DNA of 64,000 nucleotides from an uncultured Eudoraea sp. (GTDB lineage: Bacteria; Bacteroidota; Bacteroidia; Flavobacteriales; Flavobacteriaceae), in contig NZ_CAMYOM010000009.1 in the NCBI RefSeq assembly GCF_947260015.1, forward strand, positions 1 through 64,000, written 5' to 3'. Numbering within the stretch: position 1 is the stretch's first letter; each line of letters starts with the position of its first letter. Below are positions 46,217-56,160 of this stretch, one piece after another. The notes beneath the pieces are model-generated. The model worked only from the letters and a program-made list of their open reading frames with translations. It made no database searches and was not told the DNA's origin. The translations under genes and the position numbers were made by a program.

Positions 46217-46324
46217 ATGGACGCACAAATTAACCACAGATCTACTGAAGAAGAAATCCAGGTATACCGAAACGACTTTTTTAGCGGTATAGTAATGTTA
46301 ACCAGAAAATTGTTTATGTTTTAA
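46217..46324 (+). CDS. Candidate 35-residue protein with its own terminator
   Basis: The frame begins MDAQINHRSTEEEIQVYRND and ends FSGIVMLTRKLFMF: an acidic, hydrophilic first half followed by a short hydrophobic-basic second half. It stands alone between a promoter-like region and a rho-independent terminator 21 bases after its stop, so it looks like a dedicated small gene. I do not recognise the family. Alternative: the unit is a non-coding RNA. The sense of the frame rests on composition and context only. Confidence 0.5.
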   Translation: MDAQINHRSTEEEIQVYRNDFFSGIVMLTRKLFMF

Positions 46325-46344
46325 TAGATAATTTTAAAATATTT

Positions 46345-46379
46345 AAAGGAGTAAAGCACTATGTTTTACTCCTTTTTTT
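46345..46379 (+). terminator. Rho-independent terminator after the small ORF
   Basis: AAAGGAGTAAA (46345-46355) pairs perfectly with TTTACTCCTTT (46365-46375) over an eight- to nine-base loop; seven T in total follow the C pair. It ends the small unit at 46217. Confidence 0.88.
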
Positions 46380-46486
46380 GTTTTAGGGGATATTTTAAAA
46401 CAGTATGAATCTTCATTTATCAAAATGTAATAATACCGATTTGGATAAACTTAACAAGATGCCTGGAACCCTCTAAGATTGGAGAT

Positions 46487-47644
46487 TTAAATTGTTGTGA
46501 TAATTTCAGCCGCCTTTAAGAGCGTTTCAGTGGTTTTTGCAAAACAAATACGGACCTGTTTATTATCTGTGAGATCTTTATTAAAAACTGAAATTGGGAT
46601 ACAGGCAATACCGTATTCTTTAACAAGTCTTTCTGCAAAGGCAATATCACTTTCGTTGCTGATTTCTGAAAAATCCAATAGTTGAAAATATGTCCCCTGA
46701 GTAGGATTAAATTTGAATCTTGAGTTTTTGATTGCAGATAAAAACAAATCTCGTTTTTCCTGATAAAACGGACCTAAATCCAAATAGTGTGCAGGTTGCT
46801 TCAGATATTCAGCCAGTGCCCGCTGGAATGGATGATTAACGCAAAACACATTGAATTCATGAATTTTCTGAAATTCTTTCATTAATTCTGCTGGTGCCGC
46901 ACAATAACCCATTTTCCAACCAGTTGCATGAAAAGTTTTACCAAATGACGCGCAAACAAAGCTTCGTGTTGCCAAATCCGGGTATTTGGAAGCACTCTCG
47001 TGTAAGTTACCATCAAATACTATATGCTCATAAACTTCATCACTTAACAAGATGATATTCGTGTCTTTGAGGCAACTTTGGAGCATTAACATATCGGAAC
47101 TTGAAAATACCATCCCGCTGGGGTTATGTGGTGTATTAATAATGACCATCCGGGTTTTATCATTAAGATGTGCTTTAAATGCATCCCAATCTATGGCATA
47201 GTCCTTTCCTGTTAATTGAATTAATACAGGAATACCACCATTTGCAATAATAGCGGGTTCATAACAATCATAGGCTGGTTTAAGAACAATAACTTCATCA
47301 TTTGGCCAAACCATTGCTGAAATAGCGGTAAAAATAGCCTGCGTAGCTCCTACCGTAATGGTTATTTCAGACTGAGGATGGTATTTAGTTCCATATAAAA
47401 GCGCAATCTTTTCAGCAATAACCTCTTTAAGAGAATAGATACCACCTAAAGGAGCATATTGATTATAACCGTCTTTCATTGCTTTTGCAACCAATTGAAT
47501 AAGAACAGGATCTGGTTCAAAATTGGGGAAACCCTGTGCTATGTTAATAGCATTGTGCTCATTCGCGAGCCTGCTCATGGTGGTAAATATAGATTCAGGC
47601 AGCTTTGGTAATTTGGAAGAAATATTGTGTGCAGACGACTTCAT
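46487..47644 (-). CDS. Methionine/kynurenine-type aminotransferase (class I)
   Basis: A 385-residue PLP enzyme. The lysine that binds PLP is in SFGKTFHATGWKMGY, and NTPHNPSG and the final RICFAKTTE (substrate-carboxylate arginine) are typical. The protein is close to the YbdL-like methionine aminotransferases, which act on methionine and aromatic amino acids with 2-oxo acids as acceptors. It is transcribed toward scoB. The gap to sdhB holds a shared stem-loop at 47698-47727. Confidence 0.92.
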   Translation of the reverse strand: MKSSAHNISSKLPKLPESIFTTMSRLANEHNAINIAQGFPNFEPDPVLIQLVAKAMKDGYNQYAPLGGIYSLKEVIAEKIALLYGTKYHPQSEITITVGATQAIFTAISAMVWPNDEVIVLKPAYDCYEPAIIANGGIPVLIQLTGKDYAIDWDAFKAHLNDKTRMVIINTPHNPSGMVFSSSDMLMLQSCLKDTNIILLSDEVYEHIVFDGNLHESASKYPDLATRSFVCASFGKTFHATGWKMGYCAAPAELMKEFQKIHEFNVFCVNHPFQRALAEYLKQPAHYLDLGPFYQEKRDLFLSAIKNSRFKFNPTQGTYFQLLDFSEISNESDIAFAERLVKEYGIACIPISVFNKDLTDNKQVRICFAKTTETLLKAAEIITTI

Positions 47645-47697
47645 AGCATAATAGTTATGGTAAAAATAGCAAAAAAGATATGGCGATATTGCAAATA

Positions 47698-47727
47698 AAA
47701 ATCCCGGATAATTCTACCCGGGATTTT
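47698..47727 (-). terminator. Stem-loop terminator after sdhB
   Basis: AAAATCCCGG (47698-47707) pairs with CCGGGATTTT (47718-47727). On the - strand the transcript of sdhCAB would run into it and then into TTTTT, so it probably ends that operon. The AATCCCG stem core is shared with the two + strand terminators at 24061 and 44588. Confidence 0.75.
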
Positions 47728-47748
47728 AGAAATATGTACAGTTTTCTA

Positions 47749-48495
47749 TTAACCTTTTATAGAGGCACCTAAATATTCTCTATTCATTCTGGCAATATTC
47801 TCCAAAGAAATACCTTTTGGGCATTCTATCTCACAGGCGCCGGTATTTGTGCAATTTCCAAAGCCTTCCAGATCCATTTGCCGAACCATATTTTGTACAC
47901 GTTCTGCTGCTTCAATTCGTCCTTGGGGTAATAAGGCAAACTGGGATACTTTAGCTGAAGTAAATAACATGGCGCTGGCATTTTTACAAGCTGCCACACA
48001 TGCTCCACAACCAATACAAGCCGCTGCATTAAATGCCTTATCCGCATTCTCTTTCCGTATCGGGATGGAATTGGCATCAACTGTTCTGCCTGAAGTGTTC
48101 ACAGAAATAAAACCACCTGCCTGTTGTATGCGTTCAAAAGCATTTCTATCCACAATCAAATCTTTAATTACGGGGAAAGCATTAGCTCTAAAGGGTTCAA
48201 TTACTATAGTATCCCCGTCTTTAAAACTGCGCATATGTAGCTGACATACTGTGATAAGTCTGTCCGGGCCATGCGGGCGTCCATTAATTTGAAGAGAACA
48301 TGACCCGCAAATACCTTCCCGGCAATCATGATCAAACTCAATAGGCACCTCACCTTTCGAAATTAAATCCTCGTTTAATATATCCAGCATTTCCAGGAAG
48401 GACATATCACCTTCAATACCATTCATAGTATAGTCTACTATTTTTCCTTTTGAGGAAGCATCTTTTTGACGCCATATTTTAAGATAAATCTTCAT
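47749..48495 (-). CDS. sdhB: Succinate dehydrogenase iron-sulfur subunit
   Basis: A 248-residue subunit of complex II. Three cluster sites are visible: the 2Fe-2S ligands in CREGICGSC with a later CQLHM, then [11 protein letters not shown], and the [14 protein letters not shown] region, which supply the other clusters. It passes electrons from SdhA to the quinone site in SdhC. It is the last gene of sdhCAB, six bases after sdhA. Confidence 0.97.
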   Translation of the reverse strand: MKIYLKIWRQKDASSKGKIVDYTMNGIEGDMSFLEMLDILNEDLISKGEVPIEFDHDCREGICGSCSLQINGRPHGPDRLITVCQLHMRSFKDGDTIVIEPFRANAFPVIKDLIVDRNAFERIQQAGGFISVNTSGRTVDANSIPIRKENADKAFNAAACIGCGACVAACKNASAMLFTSAKVSQFALLPQGRIEAAERVQNMVRQMDLEGFGNCTNTGACEIECPKGISLENIARMNREYLGASIKG

Positions 48496-48501
48496 AACTT
48501 A

Positions 48502-50505
48502 TTATTTATAGGAACGCGTCTTTAATTCAATATTTTCATAAATCAAATTCTCTTTATGCAATTTGGCGTCTTTTGGCTCTCCTTTATATTCCCAGGCCGA
48601 AACAAATTTGAAATTTTTATCGTCACGTAAGGCTTCCCCTTCAGGAGTTTGATATTCTTCTCTAAAGTGACCCCCACAAGACTCATTGCGTTCCAGGGCA
48701 TCCATGGCAAAAAGTTCGCCAAGTTCAAGGAAATCTGCCACACGGCCTGCTTTTTCTAATTCCTGATTTTTGTCATCTGCAGCTCCAGGCACTTTTACAT
48801 TCTCCCAAAAATCCTTCCGCAAAGCAGCAATTTCTTCAACAGCTTCTTTTAGTCCTTTGACATTACGAGACATACCACATTTATTCCACATAATTTTACC
48901 TAGCTTTTTGTGATAGTAATCAACAGAATGAGTTCCATTTGCGGACATCAATTTATTGATCTTATCCAAAACATCTTTCTCGACCTTATCAAATTCTACA
49001 GAATCCGTTGGTATAGGCCCTGTACGGATATCGTCAGCTAAGAAATCACCAATTGTATACGGTAAAACAAAGTAACCATCAGCCAAACCTTGCATTAACG
49101 CGGATGCTCCAAGCCTGTTTGCACCATGGTCACTGAAATTGGCCTCGCCTGCTGCATAACATCCTGGAATGGTAGTCTGCAAATTGTAATCAACCCATAG
49201 ACCTCCCATGGTATAATGAACCGCAGGATAAATCATCATTGGTGTCTTATAGGGATTTTCATCCACAATTTTTTCATACATCTGGAATAGATTCCCATAT
49301 TTCGCTTCAACAACCTCTTCCCCAAGTTTCCTAATATGTCCGTCGTCCGTATTTTTTAGGCCAGATGTGAGTGCTTTTTCACTTCCATATCGCATTATTG
49401 CGGCATCAAAATCCAGATATACAGCTTCTCCAGTTTTATTTACTCCGTATCCCGCATCACAACGTTCTTTAGCAGCTCTGGAGGCAACGTCTCTAGGTAC
49501 AAGATTCCCAAAAGCAGGATATCTGCGTTCTAAATAGTAATCCCTGTCTTCTTCTTTTAATTGTGTTGGCTTTAATTTTCCTTCTCGGATAGCCTGAGCA
49601 TCTTCTAATCTTTTTGGCACCCATATTCGGCCATCGTTCCTTAAAGATTCGGACATTAAGGTAAGTTTGGATTGATGTTCTCCTGATACCGGAATACAAG
49701 TTGGATGAATTTGTGTAAAACATGGGTTGGCCATAAAAGCCCCTCTACGATGCGTACGCCAGGCAGCCATTACATTTGCACCCATAGCATAGGTAGAGAG
49801 AAAAAATAAATTGCCGTATCCCCCGGAAGCTATTACAACTGCATGAGCAGAATGACGCTCAATTTCACCTGTGATGAGGTTTCTCGTAATAATTCCTCTT
49901 GCTTTGCCATCTACAATTACCAAATCCAACATTTCATGCCTTGTATAGGACTTAATCTTTCCACGATGTATCTGCCGGTTCATTGCAGCATAAGCACCCA
50001 ATAACAGTTGCTGTCCAGTTTGTCCTTTGGCATAAAAGGTCCTTGAAACTAAAACTCCACCGAAAGATCTGTTATCTAATAGGCCGCCATAATCACGGGC
50101 AAATGGTACACCCTGGGAAACACATTGGTCAATAATATTACCAGACACCTCAGCCAAGCGATAAACATTAGCTTCGCGCGACCTATAGTCGCCACCTTTT
50201 ACCGTATCATAAAATAGTCTGTAATCACTATCACCATCTCCCTGATAATTTTTAGAAGCATTTATTCCGCCCTGCGCGGCAATAGAGTGTGCCCTTCTGG
50301 GGGAATCCTGGTAGCAAAATGTTTTAACATTGTATCCCAATTCTGCGAAAGAAGCGGCAGCAGAACCTCCGGCTAAACCAGTGCCAACAACGATAATATC
50401 TATATTACGCTTATTAGCAGGATTTACTAAATCTATTTCATTTTTATATTTTGTCCATTTCTCGGCCAAAGGCCCCGATGGAATTTTTGAATCAAGAATG
50501 CCCAT
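48502..50505 (-). CDS. sdhA: Succinate dehydrogenase flavoprotein subunit
   Basis: A 667-residue flavoprotein with the FAD motif [20 protein letters not shown], the covalent FAD-binding histidine region [12 protein letters not shown], the catalytic region HPTCIP, and [21 protein letters not shown] near the end of the FAD domain. It oxidises succinate to fumarate. The larger size, compared with about 590 in enteric bacteria, is normal for the Bacteroidota/B. subtilis-type complex with a single membrane subunit. Confidence 0.98.
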   Translation of the reverse strand: MGILDSKIPSGPLAEKWTKYKNEIDLVNPANKRNIDIIVVGTGLAGGSAAASFAELGYNVKTFCYQDSPRRAHSIAAQGGINASKNYQGDGDSDYRLFYDTVKGGDYRSREANVYRLAEVSGNIIDQCVSQGVPFARDYGGLLDNRSFGGVLVSRTFYAKGQTGQQLLLGAYAAMNRQIHRGKIKSYTRHEMLDLVIVDGKARGIITRNLITGEIERHSAHAVVIASGGYGNLFFLSTYAMGANVMAAWRTHRRGAFMANPCFTQIHPTCIPVSGEHQSKLTLMSESLRNDGRIWVPKRLEDAQAIREGKLKPTQLKEEDRDYYLERRYPAFGNLVPRDVASRAAKERCDAGYGVNKTGEAVYLDFDAAIMRYGSEKALTSGLKNTDDGHIRKLGEEVVEAKYGNLFQMYEKIVDENPYKTPMMIYPAVHYTMGGLWVDYNLQTTIPGCYAAGEANFSDHGANRLGASALMQGLADGYFVLPYTIGDFLADDIRTGPIPTDSVEFDKVEKDVLDKINKLMSANGTHSVDYYHKKLGKIMWNKCGMSRNVKGLKEAVEEIAALRKDFWENVKVPGAADDKNQELEKAGRVADFLELGELFAMDALERNESCGGHFREEYQTPEGEALRDDKNFKFVSAWEYKGEPKDAKLHKENLIYENIELKTRSYK

Positions 50506-50507
50506 AA

Positions 50508-51176
50508 TTAATGAGTTATAGGGTTAAGGTGATGATATATAGCAATAAAGACAAATACCAAAGGAATTACTACTGCATAGATTTTGGTAAATGATTTAAT
50601 AGAAGGGGTGTATTTATTATTTAAACCCATACTTTGAAAAGACGAGGCAAAGCCATGCCATAAATGAAGACTGAGCAATCCGAAAGAAACAACATAAAGA
50701 AGAGTTCTCCACATAGGAGCAAATTTCTCGACAGTTTCTGTATAATAACGTGTAGGGTCTTCAGGATTGGCCTCGATATATTTGTAGGTCATTTCATGAA
50801 TCCAAAAGTCATAAAAGTGTAAGCCCAGAAAAGCAAGGACAACCAGACCGGTTATTATCATGTTACGTGAAACCCATGGAGCGTTGGCAGCTCCTTTGAA
50901 TTTGGTGTATTTAATTGACCGTGCCTGCATATTTTGAAACTCAAGAACTATTCCCATTACAAAATGTACAATAACACCAATAATTAACACTGGCTGCATA
51001 ATGTATTGCACCAGTCCATTATAGCCCATAAAATGGGACCATTGGTTAAAAGTGTCAGGGGAAATTACAGAGGTTAAATTAATTGTTACATGAAGTGCCA
51101 AAAACAATACCAAAAAAAGACCTGAAAGGGCCATTACCAATTTCCGAGCTATGGACGATTTAATCAGTGAACTCAT
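50508..51176 (-). CDS. sdhC: Succinate dehydrogenase cytochrome b subunit
   Basis: A 222-residue integral membrane subunit with five hydrophobic helices and conserved histidines ([39 protein letters not shown]) for two haems b. It belongs to the single-subunit type of membrane anchor that lacks SdhD. It is the first gene of sdhCAB, with a good promoter 20 bases before its start. It anchors complex II and reduces menaquinone. Confidence 0.95.
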   Translation of the reverse strand: MSSLIKSSIARKLVMALSGLFLVLFLALHVTINLTSVISPDTFNQWSHFMGYNGLVQYIMQPVLIIGVIVHFVMGIVLEFQNMQARSIKYTKFKGAANAPWVSRNMIITGLVVLAFLGLHFYDFWIHEMTYKYIEANPEDPTRYYTETVEKFAPMWRTLLYVVSFGLLSLHLWHGFASSFQSMGLNNKYTPSIKSFTKIYAVVIPLVFVFIAIYHHLNPITH

Positions 51177-51195
51177 TAGTTATAGTTTAGGGGAG

Positions 51196-51226
51196 CAAAT
51201 TTAAGTCAAGAGGAAATCATTAACAA
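51196..51226 (-). promoter_or_regulatory. Bacteroidota-type promoter for sdhCAB
   Basis: Read on the - strand: TTG (51226-51224) and TAAATTTG (51203-51196) with a 20-base spacer, an exact consensus match. Transcription would start near 51190, 14 bases before the sdhC ATG. Confidence 0.7.
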
Positions 51227-51360
51227 ATTTCAAGACCTATTTAGAATGGTATTTAGATTGATTTTAGTCAAACACAAAGAGTTTGACAGACTTTCGTAGA
51301 AAAACCCTGTATAATCCTGGAAAAAATAGGACTAAAATAATTTATGAATTACTTTGAAGT

Positions 51361-51765
51361 TTATTCTTTCTCAGTTTTATCTCCCATATCTGCCAACTGT
51401 ATGGTAAGTGAGTTTGTCGAGAGTTGTACTTCAACCAAGGATAAAACCAAAGAAATCATAAGGGCAAGGAGACTAATACCAAAGACGAGGTTGGCCCAGA
51501 AATCTTGTTCAATATAGATGAGAAACATAGTAATGGCACTGAACAGGAAACTTAGTATTGCAACAGCCTGCATATTCTTTATGATTTTAAGCCGTCTTTC
51601 TAATTGCCTGACCTGAATTCCCAACCCGCGTGATGCCTTTTCCTGATACTGTTTATGCAATTGACGTATAAGCGCTGCTATCGCCAAATATCGGGCATTA
51701 TAAGCCAACATACTTAAGGAAATGGCAGGAAATAAAAGTGCCGGGATACTTAGCGTTAATTCCAT
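51361..51765 (-). CDS. DUF2721 family membrane protein
   Basis: A 134-residue protein with three hydrophobic helices (ISLSMLAYNARYLAIAAL..., AVAILSFLFSAITMFLIYI, LVFGISLLALMISLVLSLVEV, given as regions), a basic helical part between (RGLGIQVRQLERRLKIIK) and the family-like end. DUF2721 is of unknown function. It follows the large BNR-repeat gene by 11 bases and is probably on the same transcript. Confidence 0.85.
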   Translation of the reverse strand: MELTLSIPALLFPAISLSMLAYNARYLAIAALIRQLHKQYQEKASRGLGIQVRQLERRLKIIKNMQAVAILSFLFSAITMFLIYIEQDFWANLVFGISLLALMISLVLSLVEVQLSTNSLTIQLADMGDKTEKE

Positions 51766-51776
51766 ATAATTTAAGT

Positions 51777-54626
51777 TTATTCAATTTTAAAATTAATTTT
51801 TTGACTTAATGTACCTGACGAAATTTCTACCTCATAGGCACCTATAGGTAAATAAGTTTTACCATCTTTGGCCGTATTAAGTTTTACTTTATTTTTTTTC
51901 AAATAGTCCAGTTTTCCTTTCTTTGAAAATGCGACATCAAAAGACATAATATTTAAACCTTTGTCTGCCTTAAGCACTGACTCACTTACTATAGTTTTAT
52001 CTGAAGAAAAAACTCTTGCCGTGTAATCTGTTGATTTTTTCGAATAAAACACAAAGTCCAATCCGGGAGTATTTGGTTTTGACCAGGAGCTATAAGGATT
52101 ACCCCATCTTATAGAGTGTTTTAGATTATTTGGTTTAAAAACATGTAATTCCTTGCCAAGTATTTTCTCGTTTATTTGCTGTAAAAATGAAATATTTACT
52201 TTATAAATACTTCTTCCATGGGTCCCTGCCAACAGGTCTTTAGCTTCTGGTTGAATTACCAAATCGTGTATGGCAACATTAGGAATTCCGTTTTGAAATA
52301 ATTCCCAGGAATTACCTTGATTGACTGACATGTATAGTCCGTTGTCCGTACCTATAAATAGGAGATTTTCATTTTCAGGATCTTCTAGTATTACATTAAC
52401 CGGTGAAGCAGGAAGTTTGGAAGCAATATTTTTCCAGGTTTTGCCGTAGTCATTGCTCATATAAACATAAGGCGTAAAATCATCCTTACGGTAACCATTT
52501 AGGGTGACATATATCCGTTCTTTTTTATGTTTGGAGGCAGCAAGCCTGCTGATCCAGAGGTTTTTTGGAAGCTCACCTGAAATCAAATCCCAGTTGCCAC
52601 CACCGTTTTTTGATATATAAACGAGGCCGTCATCGCTCCCGCAGTAAAGCAAACCAAATTTTAGGGGAGATTCACTTATTGTCGTTAAAGTACCATATGC
52701 TACATTCCCTTTTTTTCCTCCCCGTGTAAGGTCGTCCGAAATAACTTCCCAGGCGTCACCCTGATTAAGTGAACGGTGAAGTTTGTTACTCCCCATGTAA
52801 AGAATATCCTGATTGTGTGTAGAAAGCAGTATTGGCGTCTGCCAATTAAAGCGGTAAGCTTGCTCACCTAGTTCATGTTTGGGTTGTATACCAGTGGTTT
52901 TATCTTTATTTAAATTAAGGCGATAATAATTACCAAACTGAAATCCCGTGTAAACAATATTTGAATTCCTTTTGTCTACCTGAACCTGCATCCCATCTCC
53001 TCCAAGAAGCATTTTCCACGGGTATTGTCCGGTCTGTTGCCATTCGCTATTCTCTACAGAATTGTGGGCGCCTCTCCACACACCATTATCCTGAAGACCA
53101 CCATATACATTATAAGGTTTCTCATAGTCAATATTAATAGCGTAGAACTGACCGACGGCGGGGGTATTATTTTTAATCCAATTAGCTCCGTCATCATAAG
53201 AGATATTCACTCCGCCATCATTTCCATTAATTAGATGTCCCGGTTTTTTAGGGTTTACCCATAAAGCATGATGGTCTGCATGCACATTATCCCCATTAAT
53301 TGAAGTGAAGGTTTTACCACCATCATCAGACTTTATAATGGGTACACCTCCCAAATAAATTTTATTCATATTTGTGGCATCTACTCTGATCTGTCCAAAA
53401 TAATATCCATAGCTATAAAAAAGGTCATCAATATATTTTTCATTTCTTTTATTCCAGCTTAATCCTCCATCTTCACTTCTATATACTTCAGCACCAACTA
53501 CCGGCGTATCAAATAATGAGGAATTGGCATTTTCAAGATAGTTGGCAAGATCCTGAGGTTTGGCAGTACCACTTTTAATAAGCTGTTTTACATTCTCAGC
53601 CTTGTATTTTTCTTGAAATCCATTTCTTTTCAGGTATTTATCAAGTTCCTTATTATCCAGTTTTAGAAAAGTGTCGACGGTCATGGACTTAAATTCATCT
53701 TTAGTGAGTCCGACGGATTCTTCAGGATCAATTTCTTTCTTTGTTCTTCGAAATTGACTGTCCAGGACGGCATACAAAGTATTTTCATTATGTACCGCCA
53801 ATCCAATACGCCCAACATTTTCATTGGAGGGGAATCCGCTGTTCCCTCCACTTATTCTGGTCCAGTTACTTCCACTATCTATACTCTTGAAAATGCCAGA
53901 ACCACTCCCGCTACCTTTAAAATTCCAGGCTTTTCGATCTTTTTCCCAAGCTGCGGCATACATTATTTTAAAATTTCCAGGAACAAAAGCCAAGTCGATA
54001 ATACCGGTGGAGTCATTAATATAAAGGGTTTTTTCCCAGCTGGAACCTCCATCTGAAGTTTTATAAATTCCGCGCTCCGGACTGTTAGTGTACAAATTGC
54101 CGGTTACACCCACAACCAACTCCTTAGGGTTATTAGGGTTTATCACAATCCTGCCAATATGCTGAGAATCTAATAGTCCCTTATATTCCCAGGATTCACC
54201 CTTATTATTAGATTTTAGGAGACCAATGCCAGCATAGGATGAACGTGAAGCATTGTTCTCACCAGTTCCTACCCAAATGTTCCCTGTGCCCCAGTCGATT
54301 GCAATATCCCCAATGTTTTGTGTGGCAGAATTATCCATCAAAGGTGAAAATGTGGTACCGTTATTATTGGTATACCAAAGACCACCCGAAGCATAGGCCA
54401 CATAAAATTCGGTAGGATCATCAGGGTTTACATCAATATCTACAACTCTTCCACTCATAACTGTAGGGCCAATACTCGAGAAAGGAATATTTTTAACCAG
54501 GGAACTAGCCTCCATTTGCTGTTTGAACATCAGGGCTTCTTCAATATTTTTGGATTGACCCGATGTTGATTGAGCGATACTTATAAAAAAAGCCATAAAT
54601 GCAATTACCGGCAGATTAAATGTCAT
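51777..54626 (-). CDS. Large secreted BNR/Asp-box beta-propeller protein (VPS10/sortilin-like)
   Basis: About 949 residues with signal peptide MTFNLPVIAFMAFFISIAQS; an ATG 52 codons upstream has no signal-like context and is less likely. About ten Asp-box motifs of the S-x-D-x-G-x-x-W type are seen (for example SDGGSSWEK, SIDSGSNWTR, SEDGGLSWNK, SDDGGKTFTS, SYDDGANWIK, SNDYGKTWKN, SVNQGNSWEL). These suggest two seven-bladed propellers, as in VPS10/sortilin-like glycosyl-hydrolase-fold proteins. A charged helical insert (about residues 290-370) interrupts the first. The C-terminal part (about 830-949) is beta-rich. It is probably periplasmic or outside the cell; enzymatic activity is unknown. 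Confidence 0.88.
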   Translation of the reverse strand: MTFNLPVIAFMAFFISIAQSTSGQSKNIEEALMFKQQMEASSLVKNIPFSSIGPTVMSGRVVDIDVNPDDPTEFYVAYASGGLWYTNNNGTTFSPLMDNSATQNIGDIAIDWGTGNIWVGTGENNASRSSYAGIGLLKSNNKGESWEYKGLLDSQHIGRIVINPNNPKELVVGVTGNLYTNSPERGIYKTSDGGSSWEKTLYINDSTGIIDLAFVPGNFKIMYAAAWEKDRKAWNFKGSGSGSGIFKSIDSGSNWTRISGGNSGFPSNENVGRIGLAVHNENTLYAVLDSQFRRTKKEIDPEESVGLTKDEFKSMTVDTFLKLDNKELDKYLKRNGFQEKYKAENVKQLIKSGTAKPQDLANYLENANSSLFDTPVVGAEVYRSEDGGLSWNKRNEKYIDDLFYSYGYYFGQIRVDATNMNKIYLGGVPIIKSDDGGKTFTSINGDNVHADHHALWVNPKKPGHLINGNDGGVNISYDDGANWIKNNTPAVGQFYAINIDYEKPYNVYGGLQDNGVWRGAHNSVENSEWQQTGQYPWKMLLGGDGMQVQVDKRNSNIVYTGFQFGNYYRLNLNKDKTTGIQPKHELGEQAYRFNWQTPILLSTHNQDILYMGSNKLHRSLNQGDAWEVISDDLTRGGKKGNVAYGTLTTISESPLKFGLLYCGSDDGLVYISKNGGGNWDLISGELPKNLWISRLAASKHKKERIYVTLNGYRKDDFTPYVYMSNDYGKTWKNIASKLPASPVNVILEDPENENLLFIGTDNGLYMSVNQGNSWELFQNGIPNVAIHDLVIQPEAKDLLAGTHGRSIYKVNISFLQQINEKILGKELHVFKPNNLKHSIRWGNPYSSWSKPNTPGLDFVFYSKKSTDYTARVFSSDKTIVSESVLKADKGLNIMSFDVAFSKKGKLDYLKKNKVKLNTAKDGKTYLPIGAYEVEISSGTLSQKINFKIE

Positions 54627-54769
54627 GGATTTGAAAATAAATATTGGTATGTGAAAATAGGAATTTGTGGTTATGCGGACAAAATATAATGAAAGGCTTC
54701 TGTTTATTTTATGATTTAGTAAGGAATTATTCAAGTCTGAATACTTTTTAATGTGGTCTTTCTTTCTTT

Positions 54770-54799
54770 TTGAAGTAAACATGCTTATGCTTATTTTTG
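54770..54799 (+). promoter_or_regulatory. Bacteroidota-type promoter for the aminopeptidase gene
   Basis: TTG (54770-54772) and TATTTTTG (54792-54799) with a 19-base spacer match the consensus. The -7 box covers the upstream TTG codon at 54797, so the aminopeptidase must begin later, at ATG 54818. Confidence 0.7.
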
Positions 54800-54817
54800 A
54801 GGAAAGTACTATGTTTT

Positions 54818-56110
54818 ATGAAATATGAACAAATAAAAAGCGAGTTGTTTAAAAAGAATCGGGCAAAATTCATGGCTCAAATGAAGCCAAAGAGTATTGC
54901 GATTTTTAATTCCAACGACATCTACCCTATTAGTGCTGACAGCACTATGCCCTTTCAACAGCATAGAGACATTTTATACCTCAGTGGCGTAGATCAGGAA
55001 GAATCCATCCTTTTGCTTTTTCCAGATGCTATTGATAAAAAAAACAGCGAGATATTATTCGTCAGGGAAACTAACGAACACATAGCAATTTGGGAAGGAG
55101 CGAAGTTAGATAAGGATCAGGCAACCGCCGTTTCGGGTATAGAATCTGTACATTGGTTAACAGATTTTGACAAGGTATTTTTTGGTCTGATGACCGAAGC
55201 TGAATGTGTTTATTTCAATACCAATGAGCACTATAGACAATCAGTAGAGACTCAAACCAGGGAGGACCGTTTTATTTTAAAATGTAAAAATGATTTTCCT
55301 GCACACTGTGTAGCCAAGAGCAATCCCATATTACAAAATATTAGGGGCTTAAAAGAAGCTGAAGAAATTAAACTTATCCAGCATGCGTGCGATATAACAG
55401 AAAAGGGTTTCCGTCGCGTATTAAATTTTATGAAACCTGGTATTTGGGAGTATGAATTGGAAGCTGAATATCTTCACGAATTTATACGTAATCGCTCAAA
55501 AGGATTTGCATATACTCCAATAATTGCTTCAGGGAATAATGCAAATGTTTTACACTATATAGAAAATAATAACCAATGTAAAGATGGCGACCTAATTCTG
55601 ATGGATGTAGGAGCAGAATATGCAAATTACTCAAGTGATATGACACGGACCATTCCGGTAAATGGTAAATTTACTGAAAGGCAGCGCCAGGTTTATGAAG
55701 CTGTACTTCGGGTTAAAAATGAAGCTACAAATATGTTAGCGCCTGGAATTTTATTAGCAGATTATCATAAAGAAGTGGGGAAGTTAATGACTTCTGAACT
55801 AATTAGTTTAGGACTACTTGATAAAGCCGATATACAAAATGAGAATAAGGATTGGCCCGCTTATAAAAAATATTTCATGCATGGTACGAGTCACCATATG
55901 GGATTAGATACCCATGATTATGGAGCACTAAAAACACCTATAAAAGCTAATATGGTCTTTACTGTAGAGCCAGGGATTTATATTCCAGATGAGAAGATGG
56001 GTATCCGTCTGGAAGATGATGTAGTTGTTAGGGAAAAAGAAACTCCCTTTAATCTAATGCGAAATATTCCAATTGAAGTTGAAGAGATTGAAGATCTCAT
56101 GAATAAGTAA
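54818..56110 (+). CDS. Xaa-Pro aminopeptidase (M24B, PepP-like)
   Basis: A 430-residue metallopeptidase. The N-terminal creatinase-like domain (FQQHRDILYLSGVDQ) is followed by the pita-bread fold with metal ligands in LMDVGAEYANYSSDMTRT (two Asp), HGTSHHMGLDTHD (His), VFTVEPGIYIP (Glu) and IRLEDDVVV (Glu). It removes N-terminal residues before proline in peptides, in the cytoplasm. The ATG at 54818 is chosen because the promoter overlaps the next upstream start. Convergent with brnQ. Confidence 0.94.
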   Translation: MKYEQIKSELFKKNRAKFMAQMKPKSIAIFNSNDIYPISADSTMPFQQHRDILYLSGVDQEESILLLFPDAIDKKNSEILFVRETNEHIAIWEGAKLDKDQATAVSGIESVHWLTDFDKVFFGLMTEAECVYFNTNEHYRQSVETQTREDRFILKCKNDFPAHCVAKSNPILQNIRGLKEAEEIKLIQHACDITEKGFRRVLNFMKPGIWEYELEAEYLHEFIRNRSKGFAYTPIIASGNNANVLHYIENNNQCKDGDLILMDVGAEYANYSSDMTRTIPVNGKFTERQRQVYEAVLRVKNEATNMLAPGILLADYHKEVGKLMTSELISLGLLDKADIQNENKDWPAYKKYFMHGTSHHMGLDTHDYGALKTPIKANMVFTVEPGIYIPDEKMGIRLEDDVVVREKETPFNLMRNIPIEVEEIEDLMNK

Positions 56111-56160
56111 GGAAAGAAAACCAGTTTCTGATAATCCAAAATAAGGGATAGCGAAATGCA

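Larger units (their letters stand above)
46055..46486. other. 432-base stretch with a small ORF unit
   Basis: The gap between scoB and the aminotransferase holds the small frame 46217-46324, putative -7 boxes at 46159-46166 (TATCTTTA) and 46170-46177 (TATATTTA, TTG 23 bases before), and a strong terminator at 46345-46379. The remaining bases (46055-46140, 46380-46486) show nothing recognisable. Confidence 0.5.
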
